Shown piece after piece: positions 8,365-17,383 of a stretch of DNA of 64,000 nt (position 1 is its first letter; the number at the start of each line of letters is the position of its first letter). The DNA is from Candidatus Nanopelagicales bacterium (GTDB lineage Bacteria > Actinomycetota > Actinomycetes > S36-B12 > CAIYMF01), in contig JAFIHG010000042.1 in NCBI GenBank assembly GCA_017848795.1, positions 106,110-170,109 of the forward strand, in the 5' to 3' direction. The position numbers and the translations under genes were made by a program. Under the pieces are notes generated by a model that made no database searches, had not been told where the DNA came from, and worked only from the letters and a program-made list of their open reading frames with translations.

Positions 8365-9537
8365 TCAGCCCACGGAGACGGTCGGGGACAGGTCGGCCTC
8401 CGGGTCGATGCCCATCTGCTCGGCGAGCTCGAGGGCGTACTCGATGAGGGTCTCGACGATCTGCGACTCGGGCACCGTCTTGACGACCTTGCCCTTGACG
8501 AAGATCTGCCCCTTGCCGTTGCCGGATGCGACGCCGAGGTCAGCCTCCCGCGCCTCGCCCGGGCCGTTCACGACGCATCCCATGACGGCGACCCGCAGCG
8601 GCACCGCCAGCCCTTGCAGTCCGGCGGTCACCTGCTCGGCGAGCGTGTAGACGTCGACCTGCGCGCGCCCGCAGGAGGGGCAGGACACGATCTCCAGCCC
8701 TCGCTTGCGCAGGTTCAGCGACTCGAGGATCTGCAGGCCGACCTTGACCTCCTCCACCGGCGGGGCGGAGAGCGACACCCGGATGGTGTCGCCGATCCCC
8801 TCGGCCAGCAGCGCGCCGAACGCGACGGCCGACTTGATGGTGCCCTGGAACGGCGGGCCCGCCTCCGTCACCCCGAGGTGCAGCGGGTAGTCGCACTGCT
8901 GCGCCAGCAACCGGTACGCCGTCACCATCACGACCGGGTCGTGGTGCTTGACGGAGATCTTGATGTCGCGGAACCCGTGCTCCTCGAACAGCGAGCACTC
9001 CCAGAGGGCCGACTCGACGAGGGCCTCCGGGGTCGCCTTGCCGTACTTCGCGAGCAGCCGGCGGTCCAGCGACCCGGCGTTGACCCCGATGCGGATCGGC
9101 GTACCCGCGTCGCCCGCCGCCTTGGCGATCTCCTTGACCCGGTCGTCGAACGTCTTGATGTTGCCCGGGTTCACCCGGACCCCGGCGCATCCGGCGTCGA
9201 TGGCGGCGAACACGTACCGCGGCTGGAAGTGGATGTCGGCGATGACCGGGATGCCCGACTTCTTGGCGATGGCGGGCAGCGCGTCGGCGTCGTCCTGGCT
9301 GGGCACGGCCACCCGTACGACCTGGCAGCCCGCCGCGGTCAGCTCCGCGATCTGCTGCAGCGTCGCGTTCACGTCACTGGTCAGCGTCGTGGTCATCGAC
9401 TGCACGCTGATCGGCGCGCCGCCGCCGACCTCGACCGGGTGGGTCGGGTGCTTCAGCACGATCTTGCGGCTGGGCCGGCGCGGCGCCAGGACCGGCGCGG
9501 GCAGGGTGGGCATACCGAGGGCGACGTCCGTACTCAC
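8365..9537 (-). CDS. ispG: 4-hydroxy-3-methylbut-2-enyl diphosphate synthase (flavodoxin/ferredoxin)
   Basis: A 390-residue [4Fe-4S] enzyme of the MEP isoprenoid pathway that converts 2-C-methyl-D-erythritol 2,4-cyclodiphosphate to HMBPP. Cluster ligands are visible with the family spacing: Cys286 and Cys289 in CPSCGRAQ, Cys321 in CVVNGPGE and Glu328. The TIM-barrel part carries [17 protein letters not shown] near the N-terminus and [12 protein letters not shown] start at GTG 9537 ([10 protein letters not shown]); the longer reading upstream has no similarity. The gene follows rseP and dxr on the same strand, with a 217-base gap holding a large hairpin between rseP and ispG. Confidence 0.97.
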   Translation of the reverse strand: MSTDVALGMPTLPAPVLAPRRPSRKIVLKHPTHPVEVGGGAPISVQSMTTTLTSDVNATLQQIAELTAAGCQVVRVAVPSQDDADALPAIAKKSGIPVIADIHFQPRYVFAAIDAGCAGVRVNPGNIKTFDDRVKEIAKAAGDAGTPIRIGVNAGSLDRRLLAKYGKATPEALVESALWECSLFEEHGFRDIKISVKHHDPVVMVTAYRLLAQQCDYPLHLGVTEAGPPFQGTIKSAVAFGALLAEGIGDTIRVSLSAPPVEEVKVGLQILESLNLRKRGLEIVSCPSCGRAQVDVYTLAEQVTAGLQGLAVPLRVAVMGCVVNGPGEAREADLGVASGNGKGQIFVKGKVVKTVPESQIVETLIEYALELAEQMGIDPEADLSPTVSVG

Positions 9538-9596
9538 CCGCTCATCATCCCTCGCGCCGCGACCCTCCACGACCGCAGCACCCCACACCTTCCTGC

Positions 9597-9740
9597 CCAA
9601 AGGGGCGATCAGCGCGGTTCAACTACGCGATCCCGACCCGAACGAGCGATCTTGGCTGGCCGGGCGCAGCGCGCGTACGACACGAAGATCACGCCTTCGG
9701 GTCAGAATGCGCAGTTGAACTGCCGTGATCGCCCCTTTGG
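9597..9740. repeat. 144-base imperfect hairpin between rseP and ispG
   Basis: Two arms of about 57 bases (9597-9653 and 9685-9740) are imperfect reverse complements: the outer 15 bases (CCAAAGGGGCGATCA) pair perfectly, then blocks such as GTTCAACT, GACCCGAA and GATCTT pair with mismatches between them; the loop is about 31 bases. It lies between two genes that run in the same direction, so it could attenuate or process the rseP-ispG transcript, or be a short non-autonomous repeat element (MITE-like). No coding sequence is seen in this gap. Confidence 0.75.
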
Positions 9741-9754
9741 GGGAACAGGTGCCG

Positions 9755-11071
9755 CTACTGGAGCGTGATGGGTTTCACGATGTCGGCGTAGAGGATGACC
9801 ACGCTCATCACGATGAGCAGGCCGGAGACGGCGTACGCGATCGGGAGCGCCTTGGCGACGTCGACCGGGCCGGGGTCCGGACGCGAGCGCAGCCGGGCGT
9901 ACGAACGCTTCGTCCCCTCCCACAGCGCACCGGCGACGTGACCGCCGTCCAGCGGCAGCAGCGGGATCAGGTTGAACAAGAAGAGGAACAGGTTCAGCCC
10001 GCCGAGGATGCCCACGACGGTCGCTGCCTTGTCCGCGACGGGTGTGTCGTCGAGGGCGATCACGTCACCGGTGAGCCGCCCGACGCCGACGACCCCGACG
10101 ATGCCGTTCGGGTCGCGCGGTTGGGTGCTGGTCACGGTCTGCACCAGGTCCCACACCCGCGCCGGCAGCGTCACGATCGTGCCGATCGCGCGCACGCTGG
10201 TGTCCCACACGAAGCCCGGTACGGCCGTCAGTGGCTGGCGTTCGCGGGTCACGGTCGGTGCCATGCCGAAGAACGGCTTGACCTCGGTCCCGACCTGCTC
10301 GCCGGCGTCGTTCAGGACCGGCCGAGGAACCGCGACGAGGTCGGCGTGCAGCACGACGGGCGTTCCGTCGCGGTCCACGGTGACCGACAGCGGCCCGGGT
10401 CCGGCGTCGACGATGGCGTGCTGCACCTGCGGCCAGGCCGTGACCGGTCGACCGTCGACCGCGACGACCACATCGCCGGGTCGCAGGCCGGCCGCGGCCG
10501 CGGGCGAGGGCGGGCAGTCACCGCTCGCCACACCGCCGAGGTTGTCCTTGGTGGGCACGCAGGAGGTGACCGCCGACACGGTGGTGGTCGGGTTGTCGTA
10601 GTTGGGTACGCCGATCAGGCTCAGCGCGATCGCGAAGAACACGAAGGCCAGTACGAGGTTCATCAGCGGCCCGCCGAGCATGATCACGATCCGCTTGCGC
10701 ACCGGCAGCTTGTAGAACACCCGGTCGGCGTCCTCGGGCCGTACCTCCTCGAGCGATTGCGCCCGGGCGTCGGAGACGAGCGTGCTGAACCGCCCGGTCG
10801 ACGAGGCGCGCAGCGCGGTGCCGTCCGAGTCCTTCGCGGGCGGGAACATCCCGATCATGCGGATGTAGCCCCCGAGCGGGATCCACTTGATGCCGTACTC
10901 GGTCTCGGCGGTCTTGCGCGACCAGACGGTGTTGCCGAACCCGACCATGTACTGGGTGACCCGTACGCCGAACGCCTTCGCGGGGATCAGGTGGCCGAGC
11001 TCGTGCAGACCGATCGAGATCCCGATGCCGACGAGCACGACCAGCCAGCCCAGCACCTCCAGACCGATCAC
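9755..11071 (-). CDS. rseP: Site-2 protease (RseP/Rip1-type membrane zinc metalloprotease)
   Basis: A 438-residue M50 intramembrane protease. The zinc motif HELGH is at residues 23-27 inside the first membrane helix; a second conserved motif, [10 protein letters not shown], lies in the C-terminal membrane part with the third metal ligand Asp. A PDZ domain lies between ([16 protein letters not shown]). Family members cleave membrane anchors of anti-sigma factors and signal peptides. GTG at 11071 overlaps the TGA of dxr by four bases, so dxr and rseP are translationally coupled, the usual actinobacterial order. The last helices end close to the C-terminus. Confidence 0.95.
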   Translation of the reverse strand: MIGLEVLGWLVVLVGIGISIGLHELGHLIPAKAFGVRVTQYMVGFGNTVWSRKTAETEYGIKWIPLGGYIRMIGMFPPAKDSDGTALRASSTGRFSTLVSDARAQSLEEVRPEDADRVFYKLPVRKRIVIMLGGPLMNLVLAFVFFAIALSLIGVPNYDNPTTTVSAVTSCVPTKDNLGGVASGDCPPSPAAAAGLRPGDVVVAVDGRPVTAWPQVQHAIVDAGPGPLSVTVDRDGTPVVLHADLVAVPRPVLNDAGEQVGTEVKPFFGMAPTVTRERQPLTAVPGFVWDTSVRAIGTIVTLPARVWDLVQTVTSTQPRDPNGIVGVVGVGRLTGDVIALDDTPVADKAATVVGILGGLNLFLFLFNLIPLLPLDGGHVAGALWEGTKRSYARLRSRPDPGPVDVAKALPIAYAVSGLLIVMSVVILYADIVKPITLQ

Positions 11072-12249
11072 GCCGCGACCCCGATCCGCTCCCGGGCGTG
11101 GGCCCGCGCCCATGCCTCCGCTTCGTGGACGTCGGCAACATCACGCGGGTTCCTTACCCCCTGTGCCAGATAGGTCGCCAGCACCCGCTCGAGCGTGTCG
11201 ACGATGCCGAGGAAGGTGAGCGCGCCGGCGTGGAAGGCTTCCACGCACTCCTCGTTCGCCGCGTTGAACACCGCGGGAGCGCATCCGCCGGCTTCCCCGG
11301 CCCGGCGGGCCAGCCCCACCGCGGGGAACGCCTCCGTGTCCAGCGGCTCGAAGCTCCAGCTCGTCGCGGCGGACCAGTCGCAGCCGGCCGCGGCGTACGG
11401 GACCCGGTCCGGCCAGGCCAGGCCGAGCGCGATCGGCAGGCGCATGTCCGGTGGGCTGGCCTGCGCGAGCGTGGACCCGTCGACGAACTCGACCATCGAG
11501 TGGACGTGCGACTGCGGGTGGACCACGACGTCGATGCACGCGTACGGGACGTCGAACAGCAGGTGCGCCTCGATCACCTCGAGGCCCTTGTTGACCAGGG
11601 TGGCCGAGTTGGTCGTGACGACCTTGCCCATGTCCCAGGTGGGGTGGGCGAGCGCCTGCGCGGGGCTCACGTCGGTGAGCTGGTCGCGCCGACGCCCGCG
11701 GAACGGCCCGCCGCTGGCGGTCAGCACCAGCCGGCGCACCTCCGCGGCGCGTCCCCCGCGCAGGCACTGGGCGAGCGCGGAGTGCTCGGAGTCGACCGGT
11801 ACGAGCTGCCCGGGCGCGGCCGCCGCCTTCACCAGCGGGCCCCCCGCGACGAGGGACTCCTTGTTGGCGAGCGCCAGCGTGCTTCCGGTCGCGAGCGCGG
11901 CGAGCGTCGGAGCCAGCCCGATCGAGCCGGTGATGCCGTTGAGGACGACGTCGGCCGGCACGGCCGCCAGCTCGCTCGCCGCGTCGGGCCCGGCGAGCAC
12001 CGTCGCCCGGCTGCCCGCCGCGCGCAGCCGCTCGGTGAGCCGGTCGCGGGCCGCAGCGTCGGCGACCGCGACGGTCGGTACGCCGAACTCGACGGTCTGG
12101 GCGGTCAGCAGTGCGAGGTCGTGCCCACCGGCCGCCAGCCCGACGACGCGGAAGCGCTCGGGGTTCGCGCGAACGACATCGAGCGCCTGGGTGCCGATCG
12201 AGCCGGTGCTGCCGAGCAGGACGACGTCCCGTACCTCGGCGCTGCTCAC
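11068..12249 (-). CDS. dxr: 1-deoxy-D-xylulose 5-phosphate reductoisomerase
   Basis: A 393-residue NADPH-dependent enzyme making 2-C-methyl-D-erythritol 4-phosphate, the first committed MEP-pathway step. Visible motifs: NADPH loop [16 protein letters not shown] at the N-terminus, [28 protein letters not shown], the metal/substrate segment [11 protein letters not shown], the fosmidomycin-loop region [20 protein letters not shown] and [13 protein letters not shown] start at GTG 12249 ([13 protein letters not shown]); upstream sequence in frame is the reverse of the divergent GNAT gene. Length is normal for the family. It heads the dxr-rseP-(hairpin)-ispG block. Confidence 0.97.
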   Translation of the reverse strand: MSSAEVRDVVLLGSTGSIGTQALDVVRANPERFRVVGLAAGGHDLALLTAQTVEFGVPTVAVADAAARDRLTERLRAAGSRATVLAGPDAASELAAVPADVVLNGITGSIGLAPTLAALATGSTLALANKESLVAGGPLVKAAAAPGQLVPVDSEHSALAQCLRGGRAAEVRRLVLTASGGPFRGRRRDQLTDVSPAQALAHPTWDMGKVVTTNSATLVNKGLEVIEAHLLFDVPYACIDVVVHPQSHVHSMVEFVDGSTLAQASPPDMRLPIALGLAWPDRVPYAAAGCDWSAATSWSFEPLDTEAFPAVGLARRAGEAGGCAPAVFNAANEECVEAFHAGALTFLGIVDTLERVLATYLAQGVRNPRDVADVHEAEAWARAHARERIGVAA

Positions 12250-12316
12250 CGGACCATTGTCGCCGATCGCGGGGGCCGCGGCGCCGGGTGACGGGAGCGG
12301 ATGGCACGATCCGCCC

Positions 12317-12859
12317 GTGGCGAGCTCCGAGGCGACCGTGGTGGAGGTGCCCGCGGACGATCCGGACCTCCGGCGGCTGGTGGCCGACCAGTTCGCCGAG
12401 GTCGAGGCGCGGTACGGCGACATCGACACCCACGGCTTCGTCCAGCCCCCGCTGCACCCGGCGACCCGCTGGCTGCTGCTGCGCCTCCCGGACGGCACCG
12501 CTGCCGGCTGCGTCGGGGTGCAGCCGCTGGCGCACACCCGGCCCGGGTCACCGTCCGAGGTCGGCGAGATCAAGCGGCTCTACGTCGTACCGGCACTTCG
12601 CGGACACGGTCTGGCGCAGCTGCTCATGACGCGCGCGGAGGCGGTCGCTGCGGCGGTCGGGTACACCTCGCTCGTGCTGGAGACCGGGACGCGCCAGCCC
12701 GAGGCGATCGCGTTGTACGAGCGCACGGGGTGGGAGCCGGCGCCGCCGTACGGGCACTACAAGGACAGCCCGCTGACCCGCTGCTTCCGCAAACTGCTCC
12801 CGACGTCCTCCGACGTCACTGTCCTGATGGTCGAGAATCGGGCCCCAGAGGCGCGATAA
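12317..12859 (+). CDS. GNAT-family N-acetyltransferase
   Basis: A 180-residue protein divergent from dxr (67 bases between starts). The acetyl-CoA site is [20 protein letters not shown], followed by [22 protein letters not shown], the typical last strand and helix. The start is GTG 12317 ([12 protein letters not shown]). The extreme C-terminus, from about residue 160 ([19 protein letters not shown]), is encoded by one arm and the loop of a long inverted repeat, so the tail was probably added or replaced when that repeat arose. The acceptor is unknown. Confidence 0.88.
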   Translation: MASSEATVVEVPADDPDLRRLVADQFAEVEARYGDIDTHGFVQPPLHPATRWLLLRLPDGTAAGCVGVQPLAHTRPGSPSEVGEIKRLYVVPALRGHGLAQLLMTRAEAVAAAVGYTSLVLETGTRQPEAIALYERTGWEPAPPYGHYKDSPLTRCFRKLLPTSSDVTVLMVENRAPEAR

Positions 12860-12898
12860 CTCGCCACCAGAACAGTGACGTCAGAGGACGTCGGGGAG
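12797..12898. repeat. Long inverted repeat spanning the 3' ends of two converging genes
   Basis: Arms 12797-12826 and 12868-12898 are reverse complements except for two mismatches and one extra base; the core words are CGACGTCCTC and GACGTCACTGT. The left arm lies inside the last codons of the GNAT gene (stop 12857-12859) and the right arm straddles the stop of the aldehyde dehydrogenase gene (12881-12883). It can act as a bidirectional terminator, but unusually it is also coding on both sides. Confidence 0.75.
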
Positions 12899-14311
12899 GA
12901 CGAGGACCTTCTCGTAGGTGTAGTCCTCCATGGCCGAGCGCAGGCCTTCGCGGCCGACACCGGAGGCCTTGATCCCGCCGTACGGCATCTGGTCGGCGCG
13001 GTAGCTCGGCACGTCGCCGATGACGACGCCGCCGACCTCGAGCTCGCGGTGGGCCCGGTGGGCGATGCGCAGGTCGTGGGTGAACACGCCCGTCTGCAGG
13101 CCGAACCGGCTGTCGTTGACGCGGGCGAACGCGTCGTCGATCGAGTCGACACGCTCGAGCACCATCACGGGCCCGAACACCTCCTCCCGGCAGACGCGGG
13201 CGTCCGCGGGGACGTCGGCGAGCACCGTCGGGGCGTACGTCGCACCGTCGCGCCGCCCGCCCGTCAGCACCCGCGCGCCGGCCGCGACCGCCTCGTCCAC
13301 CCACTCGGCGACCCGGATCGCGGCGGCCTCGTCGATCAGCGGGCCGACCACCGTCGCCTCGTCCCACGGCGAGCCCGTGGGCAAATCCGCCACCGCCGCG
13401 ACGATCCGGGCCGCGAGCTCGTCGTACCGGGACGCGTCGATCAGCACCCGCTGCACCGAGACGCACGACTGTCCGCCCTGGTAGTTGCCGAACGTCGCGA
13501 TCCGCTCGGCCGTCTGCGCGAGGTCCTCCCAGTCGGCGCAGACCACCGCGGCGGCGTTGCCGCCCAGCTCGAGGGTCACGTGCTTGCGCGGGTGCGCCGC
13601 CTGGATCGCGAACCCGACCTGCTCGGAGCCGGTGAACGAGATCACCGGCAGCCGCGGGTCGGCCGCCAGGCCGGGGGCCGCGTCGTTGCCGACCGGCAGC
13701 ACCGACCACGCGCCCTCCGGCAGGTCGGTCTCGGCGAGCAGCTCGCCGAGCAGCAGCGCCGACAGTGGGGTGGCAGGGGCCGGTTTGACGACGATCGGCG
13801 CGCCGACGGCGAGGGCCGGTGCGACCTTGTGCGCCACCAGGTTCAGCGGGAAGTTGAACGGCGCGATGCCCAGCACCGGGCCGCGCGGGAATCGCCGTAC
13901 GAGCGCCGCCCGGCCCTCCGAGCCGGTGTCGGTGTCCAGCCGTTGCAGCTCACCGCCGAAACGCCGTGCCTCCTCAGCGGCCCAGCGGAACGTCGACGCC
14001 GCGCGGTGCGCCTCGGCGCGCGCCCAGCGCAGCGGCTTGCCGTTCTCCGCGGTGATCAGGTGCGCGACCACCTCGGCCTGTCCGGCGAGCCGGGCCGCGA
14101 CGTGGTCGAGCGCCGCGGCGCGCTGGGATGCGCTGGTCGCGGCGAACCGTCCACGCACCGCGTCCGCGGCGTCGATGGCGCGCGCGACGTCGTCCGCGGT
14201 GGGCACGTGGTGGGCGCCGGCGAGCGAGCCGTCGTAGGGATGGAGCACCTCGGCGACGTCGGGCGACGTGGTCGCGGCGCCCGCGACGTAGAAGGGGCGA
14301 GCATCACTCAT
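12881..14311 (-). CDS. NAD(P)-dependent aldehyde dehydrogenase
   Basis: A 476-residue ALDH-superfamily enzyme. The catalytic Cys is C283 in GGQSCVSVQR and the general-base Glu is in TLELGGNAA; the cofactor region reads VLGIAPFNFPLNLVAHKVAPAL and SFTGSEQVGFAI. It resembles the lactaldehyde / glyceraldehyde-3-phosphate-type subgroup rather than classical GabD. Its position beside a PucR regulator and gabT makes succinate semialdehyde or another amine-derived aldehyde the best guess for its substrate. I chose ATG 14311 (MSDARPFYVAG). It is on the same strand as the PucR gene, 61 bases downstream of it. Confidence 0.9.
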   Translation of the reverse strand: MSDARPFYVAGAATTSPDVAEVLHPYDGSLAGAHHVPTADDVARAIDAADAVRGRFAATSASQRAAALDHVAARLAGQAEVVAHLITAENGKPLRWARAEAHRAASTFRWAAEEARRFGGELQRLDTDTGSEGRAALVRRFPRGPVLGIAPFNFPLNLVAHKVAPALAVGAPIVVKPAPATPLSALLLGELLAETDLPEGAWSVLPVGNDAAPGLAADPRLPVISFTGSEQVGFAIQAAHPRKHVTLELGGNAAAVVCADWEDLAQTAERIATFGNYQGGQSCVSVQRVLIDASRYDELAARIVAAVADLPTGSPWDEATVVGPLIDEAAAIRVAEWVDEAVAAGARVLTGGRRDGATYAPTVLADVPADARVCREEVFGPVMVLERVDSIDDAFARVNDSRFGLQTGVFTHDLRIAHRAHRELEVGGVVIGDVPSYRADQMPYGGIKASGVGREGLRSAMEDYTYEKVLVLPDVL

Positions 14312-14372
14312 GACCGCGACGCTACGGCGGCGCGCCACGACGTGGCTCACCCGTCCGTACAAGCGGATCAGG

Positions 14373-15890
14373 TCACGGCTCCGAGCCGGTGATCCCGGTG
14401 GGGCGGCGCGAGAGGGCGAGGTAGAGCTCGGCGCGTACGCCCGGGTCGTCGAGGGAGCGGCCCAGCAGCGCCTCGGCCCGTCGCAGCCTGTGCCGCACGG
14501 TGTGCCGGTGAACCCCGAGGTCGCCGGCCGCCGCGTCCACCTGGCCGTGCCGGGCCAGCCAGGCACGCAGCGTGCCGGCGAGGTCGGCGCGCTCGGTCGG
14601 CGCGTCGAGCGCGGCGAGCAGCGCGGCCGCCCAGGCGTCGGCCGCGCCCGCCTCGAGCAGCCCGTCCAGCCCGCTGCCGAGCTCGTCGTACGACCGGACC
14701 GTGCGCACCGCGCGCGTCGCGGCCCGCCGCGCCTGCGCGAGCGAACGGGCCAGCGACTCGCGGTCCTCGAGCGCAGCGACGTCCCCCACCCCCGCGCCGA
14801 CGAGCGCCTCGTCCGCTGCGACGAGGGTGCGCAGCTCGGCCAGGTCGGTCCGCGCCGCCACGACCGCCACGACCAGGTCAGGATCGGGCACCACTCCGTC
14901 ACTGACCGCGGCGCCGGGCAGTACCTCACGCACGCGTTCGGCGGCGTCCCCGGCGCCGGGCGTCACGCGTACGAGCACCGCCTGCACCGGCCCGTCGAGG
15001 GCCCACCAGCCGAGCTCGGCGAGCGGCAGCCGGTGCGCCCAGCCCTCGAGCAGCAGCGCCAGGGCCGCGCGCCGCACGCTGCGGTCGGCGCCACCGGGAT
15101 CGCGGGCCAGCCAGAGCGAGAGCAGCGACACGGCCAGGTTGACCACCGCCTGCTCCCCGGCGAGCAGCGGCCCGGCGCTACCGGCGACGAGGAAGCCGCG
15201 GGTGCGGCCGTGCACCCCGAGCGGGTGCAGGACGACGTAGTCGGACGACGTGGCGACGACAGCGGAGGCGAGCAGCCCGCGCGGTCGCAGCCGAGCGACC
15301 TCCTCCTGCAGCTCGCCGGCGCGCACCGCCGCAGTGGCCGGCTGGGCGAAGAGCACGGTTCCGTGCGGGTCGAGCAGCAGCGCGAACCCGCCGAGGTGGC
15401 GGGCCAGCCGGGGCAGCAAGGCAGCGGGCGCATCGTCGCTGCCGACCGCGGCGCGGATCAGGTCGCGCTGGGCGGCGAAGCCCCGGGCCGCGTGCTCGTA
15501 CTCCTCGGCCGCGAGCAGCCGGGACACCGCTTTGGACACCGCGATGAACGGCACCGGCAGCGGCACCTCGAGCAGCGGCAGTCCGGCGTCCTCGGTGGCA
15601 GCGACGAGCGCCGGCGGCGTCTCGGAGTGGACCGGCCCCACACCGAACCCGAGGGCCGCGACGTCGGCCGTGACCAGCCGCTGCACGTACGCCTGCACCG
15701 CGTGCGGGTTCTGCGGCTCCAGGCGCATGCCGGTGCTGAGCAGCAGTTCACCGCCCTCGAGGTACGCGCCCGGGTCCTCCAGCTCGCTCGTCGCGACCCA
15801 CCGGACCGGTCGGTCCAGCCCGCCCGAGCCGGCGCGCAGTCGCAGGCCGAGCTCGGCGAGGGCGAGCAGATCACGTACCCGTGGCGGCAT
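14373..15890 (-). CDS. PucR-family transcriptional regulator (GABA/amine locus)
   Basis: A 505-residue regulator. The N-terminal PucR domain (about 1-125: VRDLLALAELGLRLRAG, then GGELLLSTGMRL) senses purine or amine metabolites in known relatives; the C-terminal helix-turn-helix is DLGVHRHTVRHRLRRAEALL near residue 470. It is divergent from gabT (104 bases between starts), with a TGTCC-N5-GGACA palindrome in between, and is followed by the aldehyde dehydrogenase gene. PucR-type GabR of Corynebacterium controls GABA use, so control of gabT is a reasonable inference. Confidence 0.9.
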   Translation of the reverse strand: MPPRVRDLLALAELGLRLRAGSGGLDRPVRWVATSELEDPGAYLEGGELLLSTGMRLEPQNPHAVQAYVQRLVTADVAALGFGVGPVHSETPPALVAATEDAGLPLLEVPLPVPFIAVSKAVSRLLAAEEYEHAARGFAAQRDLIRAAVGSDDAPAALLPRLARHLGGFALLLDPHGTVLFAQPATAAVRAGELQEEVARLRPRGLLASAVVATSSDYVVLHPLGVHGRTRGFLVAGSAGPLLAGEQAVVNLAVSLLSLWLARDPGGADRSVRRAALALLLEGWAHRLPLAELGWWALDGPVQAVLVRVTPGAGDAAERVREVLPGAAVSDGVVPDPDLVVAVVAARTDLAELRTLVAADEALVGAGVGDVAALEDRESLARSLAQARRAATRAVRTVRSYDELGSGLDGLLEAGAADAWAAALLAALDAPTERADLAGTLRAWLARHGQVDAAAGDLGVHRHTVRHRLRRAEALLGRSLDDPGVRAELYLALSRRPTGITGSEP

Positions 15891-15911
15891 GCCGGTCCTC
15901 CGCTTGCGCGC

Positions 15912-15926
15912 TGTCCGAGATGGACA
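15912..15926. promoter_or_regulatory. Candidate operator TGTCC-N5-GGACA
   Basis: A perfect inverted repeat with 5-base arms, TGTCC (15912-15916) and GGACA (15922-15926), in the divergent promoter region between the PucR gene and gabT. The position suits a site for the adjacent PucR protein. Short arms mean chance occurrence cannot be excluded. Confidence 0.4.
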
Positions 15927-15993
15927 ACGCTAACGGGCGGATGTGCCGGGGCGGCCGCGAAACGGAGAGGTGTCGCGACCGTAGCCTGAGGTC

Positions 15994-17361
15994 ATGACTG
16001 CTTCCTCGCCCACAGCTCCCGCAGGCACGAGCCCGGTCGGCGGCCCCGCGCTCCCCCAGCAGCGCAGGCTCGTCACGGAGATCCCCGGTCCGCGCTCGGT
16101 CGAGCTGCAGACCCGGCGCACCGCGGCGGTGTCCTCCGGGGTCGGGGGCACCTTGCCGGTCTTCATCACCGCGGCCGGCGGCGGGGTGCTCGTCGACGTC
16201 GACGGGAACTCGCTGATCGACATGGGCTCCGGGATCGCGGTCACGACTGTCGGCAATGCCGCCCCGCACGTGGTGTCGCGGGTGCAGGAGCAGGTCGCCG
16301 CCTTCACCCACACCTGCTTCATGGTCACCCCGTACGCCGGCTACGTCGAGGTGTGCGAGGCGCTGAACCGGCTCACGCCCGGCAGCCACGAGAAGCGGTC
16401 CGCCCTGTTCAACGCGGGCGCGGAGGCCGTGGAGAACGCCGTGAAGATCGCCCGCGCGTACACCAAGCGGCAGGCGGTCGTCGTCTTCGAGCACGGCTAT
16501 CACGGCCGGACGAACCTGACGATGGGCATGACGGCGAAGAACATGCCGTACAAGCAGTCCTTCGGGCCGTTCGCGCCGGAGGTCTACCGGGTGCCGCTGT
16601 CGTACCCGTACCGCGACCGCCTCGACGCCAAGGACGCGCTGCGGCGTGCCATAACGCGCATCGACAAGGAGGTCGGCGCAACGAACGTGGCCGCGATCGT
16701 GATCGAGCCGATCGCAGGCGAGGGCGGGTTCATCGTTCCAGCACAAGGCTTCCTGCCCGGGCTGGCCGAGTACGCGCAGGCCAACGGCATTGTGTTCGTC
16801 GCCGACGAGATCCAGACCGGGTTCGCGCGTACCGGTGACTGGTTCGCCTGCGATCACGAGGGGGTCGTGCCGGACCTGATCACGACGGCGAAGGGCATCG
16901 CGGGCGGGCTGCCGCTCGCGGCCGTCACGGGACGCGCGCAGATCATGGACGCGGTGCACACCGGCGGGCTGGGAGGCACCTTCGGCGGCAACCCGGTCGC
17001 CTGCGCGGCCGCCCTCGGCGCGATCGCCACGATGGAGGAGTCCGACCTGCCCGCCACGGCACGGCACATCGAGTCCGTGATGGTGCCGCGGCTGCGCGCG
17101 ATGGCCGAGAAGTCCGGCCGGATCGGCGACATCCGCGGCCGGGGAGCGATGCTGGCCGTCGAGCTGGTGATCCCGGGCAGCGACGAGCCCGATCCGGCAG
17201 CGACGAGTGCGGTCGCCGCGGCGTGCCACACACAGGGCGTGCTCGTGCTCACCGCCGGGACGTACGGGAACGTGCTGCGCTTCCTGCCGCCGCTCTCGAT
17301 CCCCGAGCACCTGCTCACCGAGGCGCTCGACGTGCTCGAGCAGGCGGTCCTCACCGCCTGA
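15994..17361 (+). CDS. gabT: 4-aminobutyrate--2-oxoglutarate transaminase
   Basis: A 455-residue class III PLP aminotransferase that converts GABA to succinate semialdehyde. The PLP-binding Lys is K300 in LITTAKGIAGGLP; other family segments are NAGAEAVENAVKIARAYT, FEHGYHGRTNLTMGMTAK and VFVADEIQTGFARTGDWF (the PLP-ring Asp). Length and motifs match actinobacterial GabT closely. It starts at ATG 15994, divergent from its likely PucR regulator. The downstream saccharopine-dehydrogenase-like gene converges on it with 22 bases between stops. Confidence 0.95.
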   Translation: MTASSPTAPAGTSPVGGPALPQQRRLVTEIPGPRSVELQTRRTAAVSSGVGGTLPVFITAAGGGVLVDVDGNSLIDMGSGIAVTTVGNAAPHVVSRVQEQVAAFTHTCFMVTPYAGYVEVCEALNRLTPGSHEKRSALFNAGAEAVENAVKIARAYTKRQAVVVFEHGYHGRTNLTMGMTAKNMPYKQSFGPFAPEVYRVPLSYPYRDRLDAKDALRRAITRIDKEVGATNVAAIVIEPIAGEGGFIVPAQGFLPGLAEYAQANGIVFVADEIQTGFARTGDWFACDHEGVVPDLITTAKGIAGGLPLAAVTGRAQIMDAVHTGGLGGTFGGNPVACAAALGAIATMEESDLPATARHIESVMVPRLRAMAEKSGRIGDIRGRGAMLAVELVIPGSDEPDPAATSAVAAACHTQGVLVLTAGTYGNVLRFLPPLSIPEHLLTEALDVLEQAVLTA

Positions 17362-17383
17362 GCGGCGAGCCCGCGGCGTGTCC

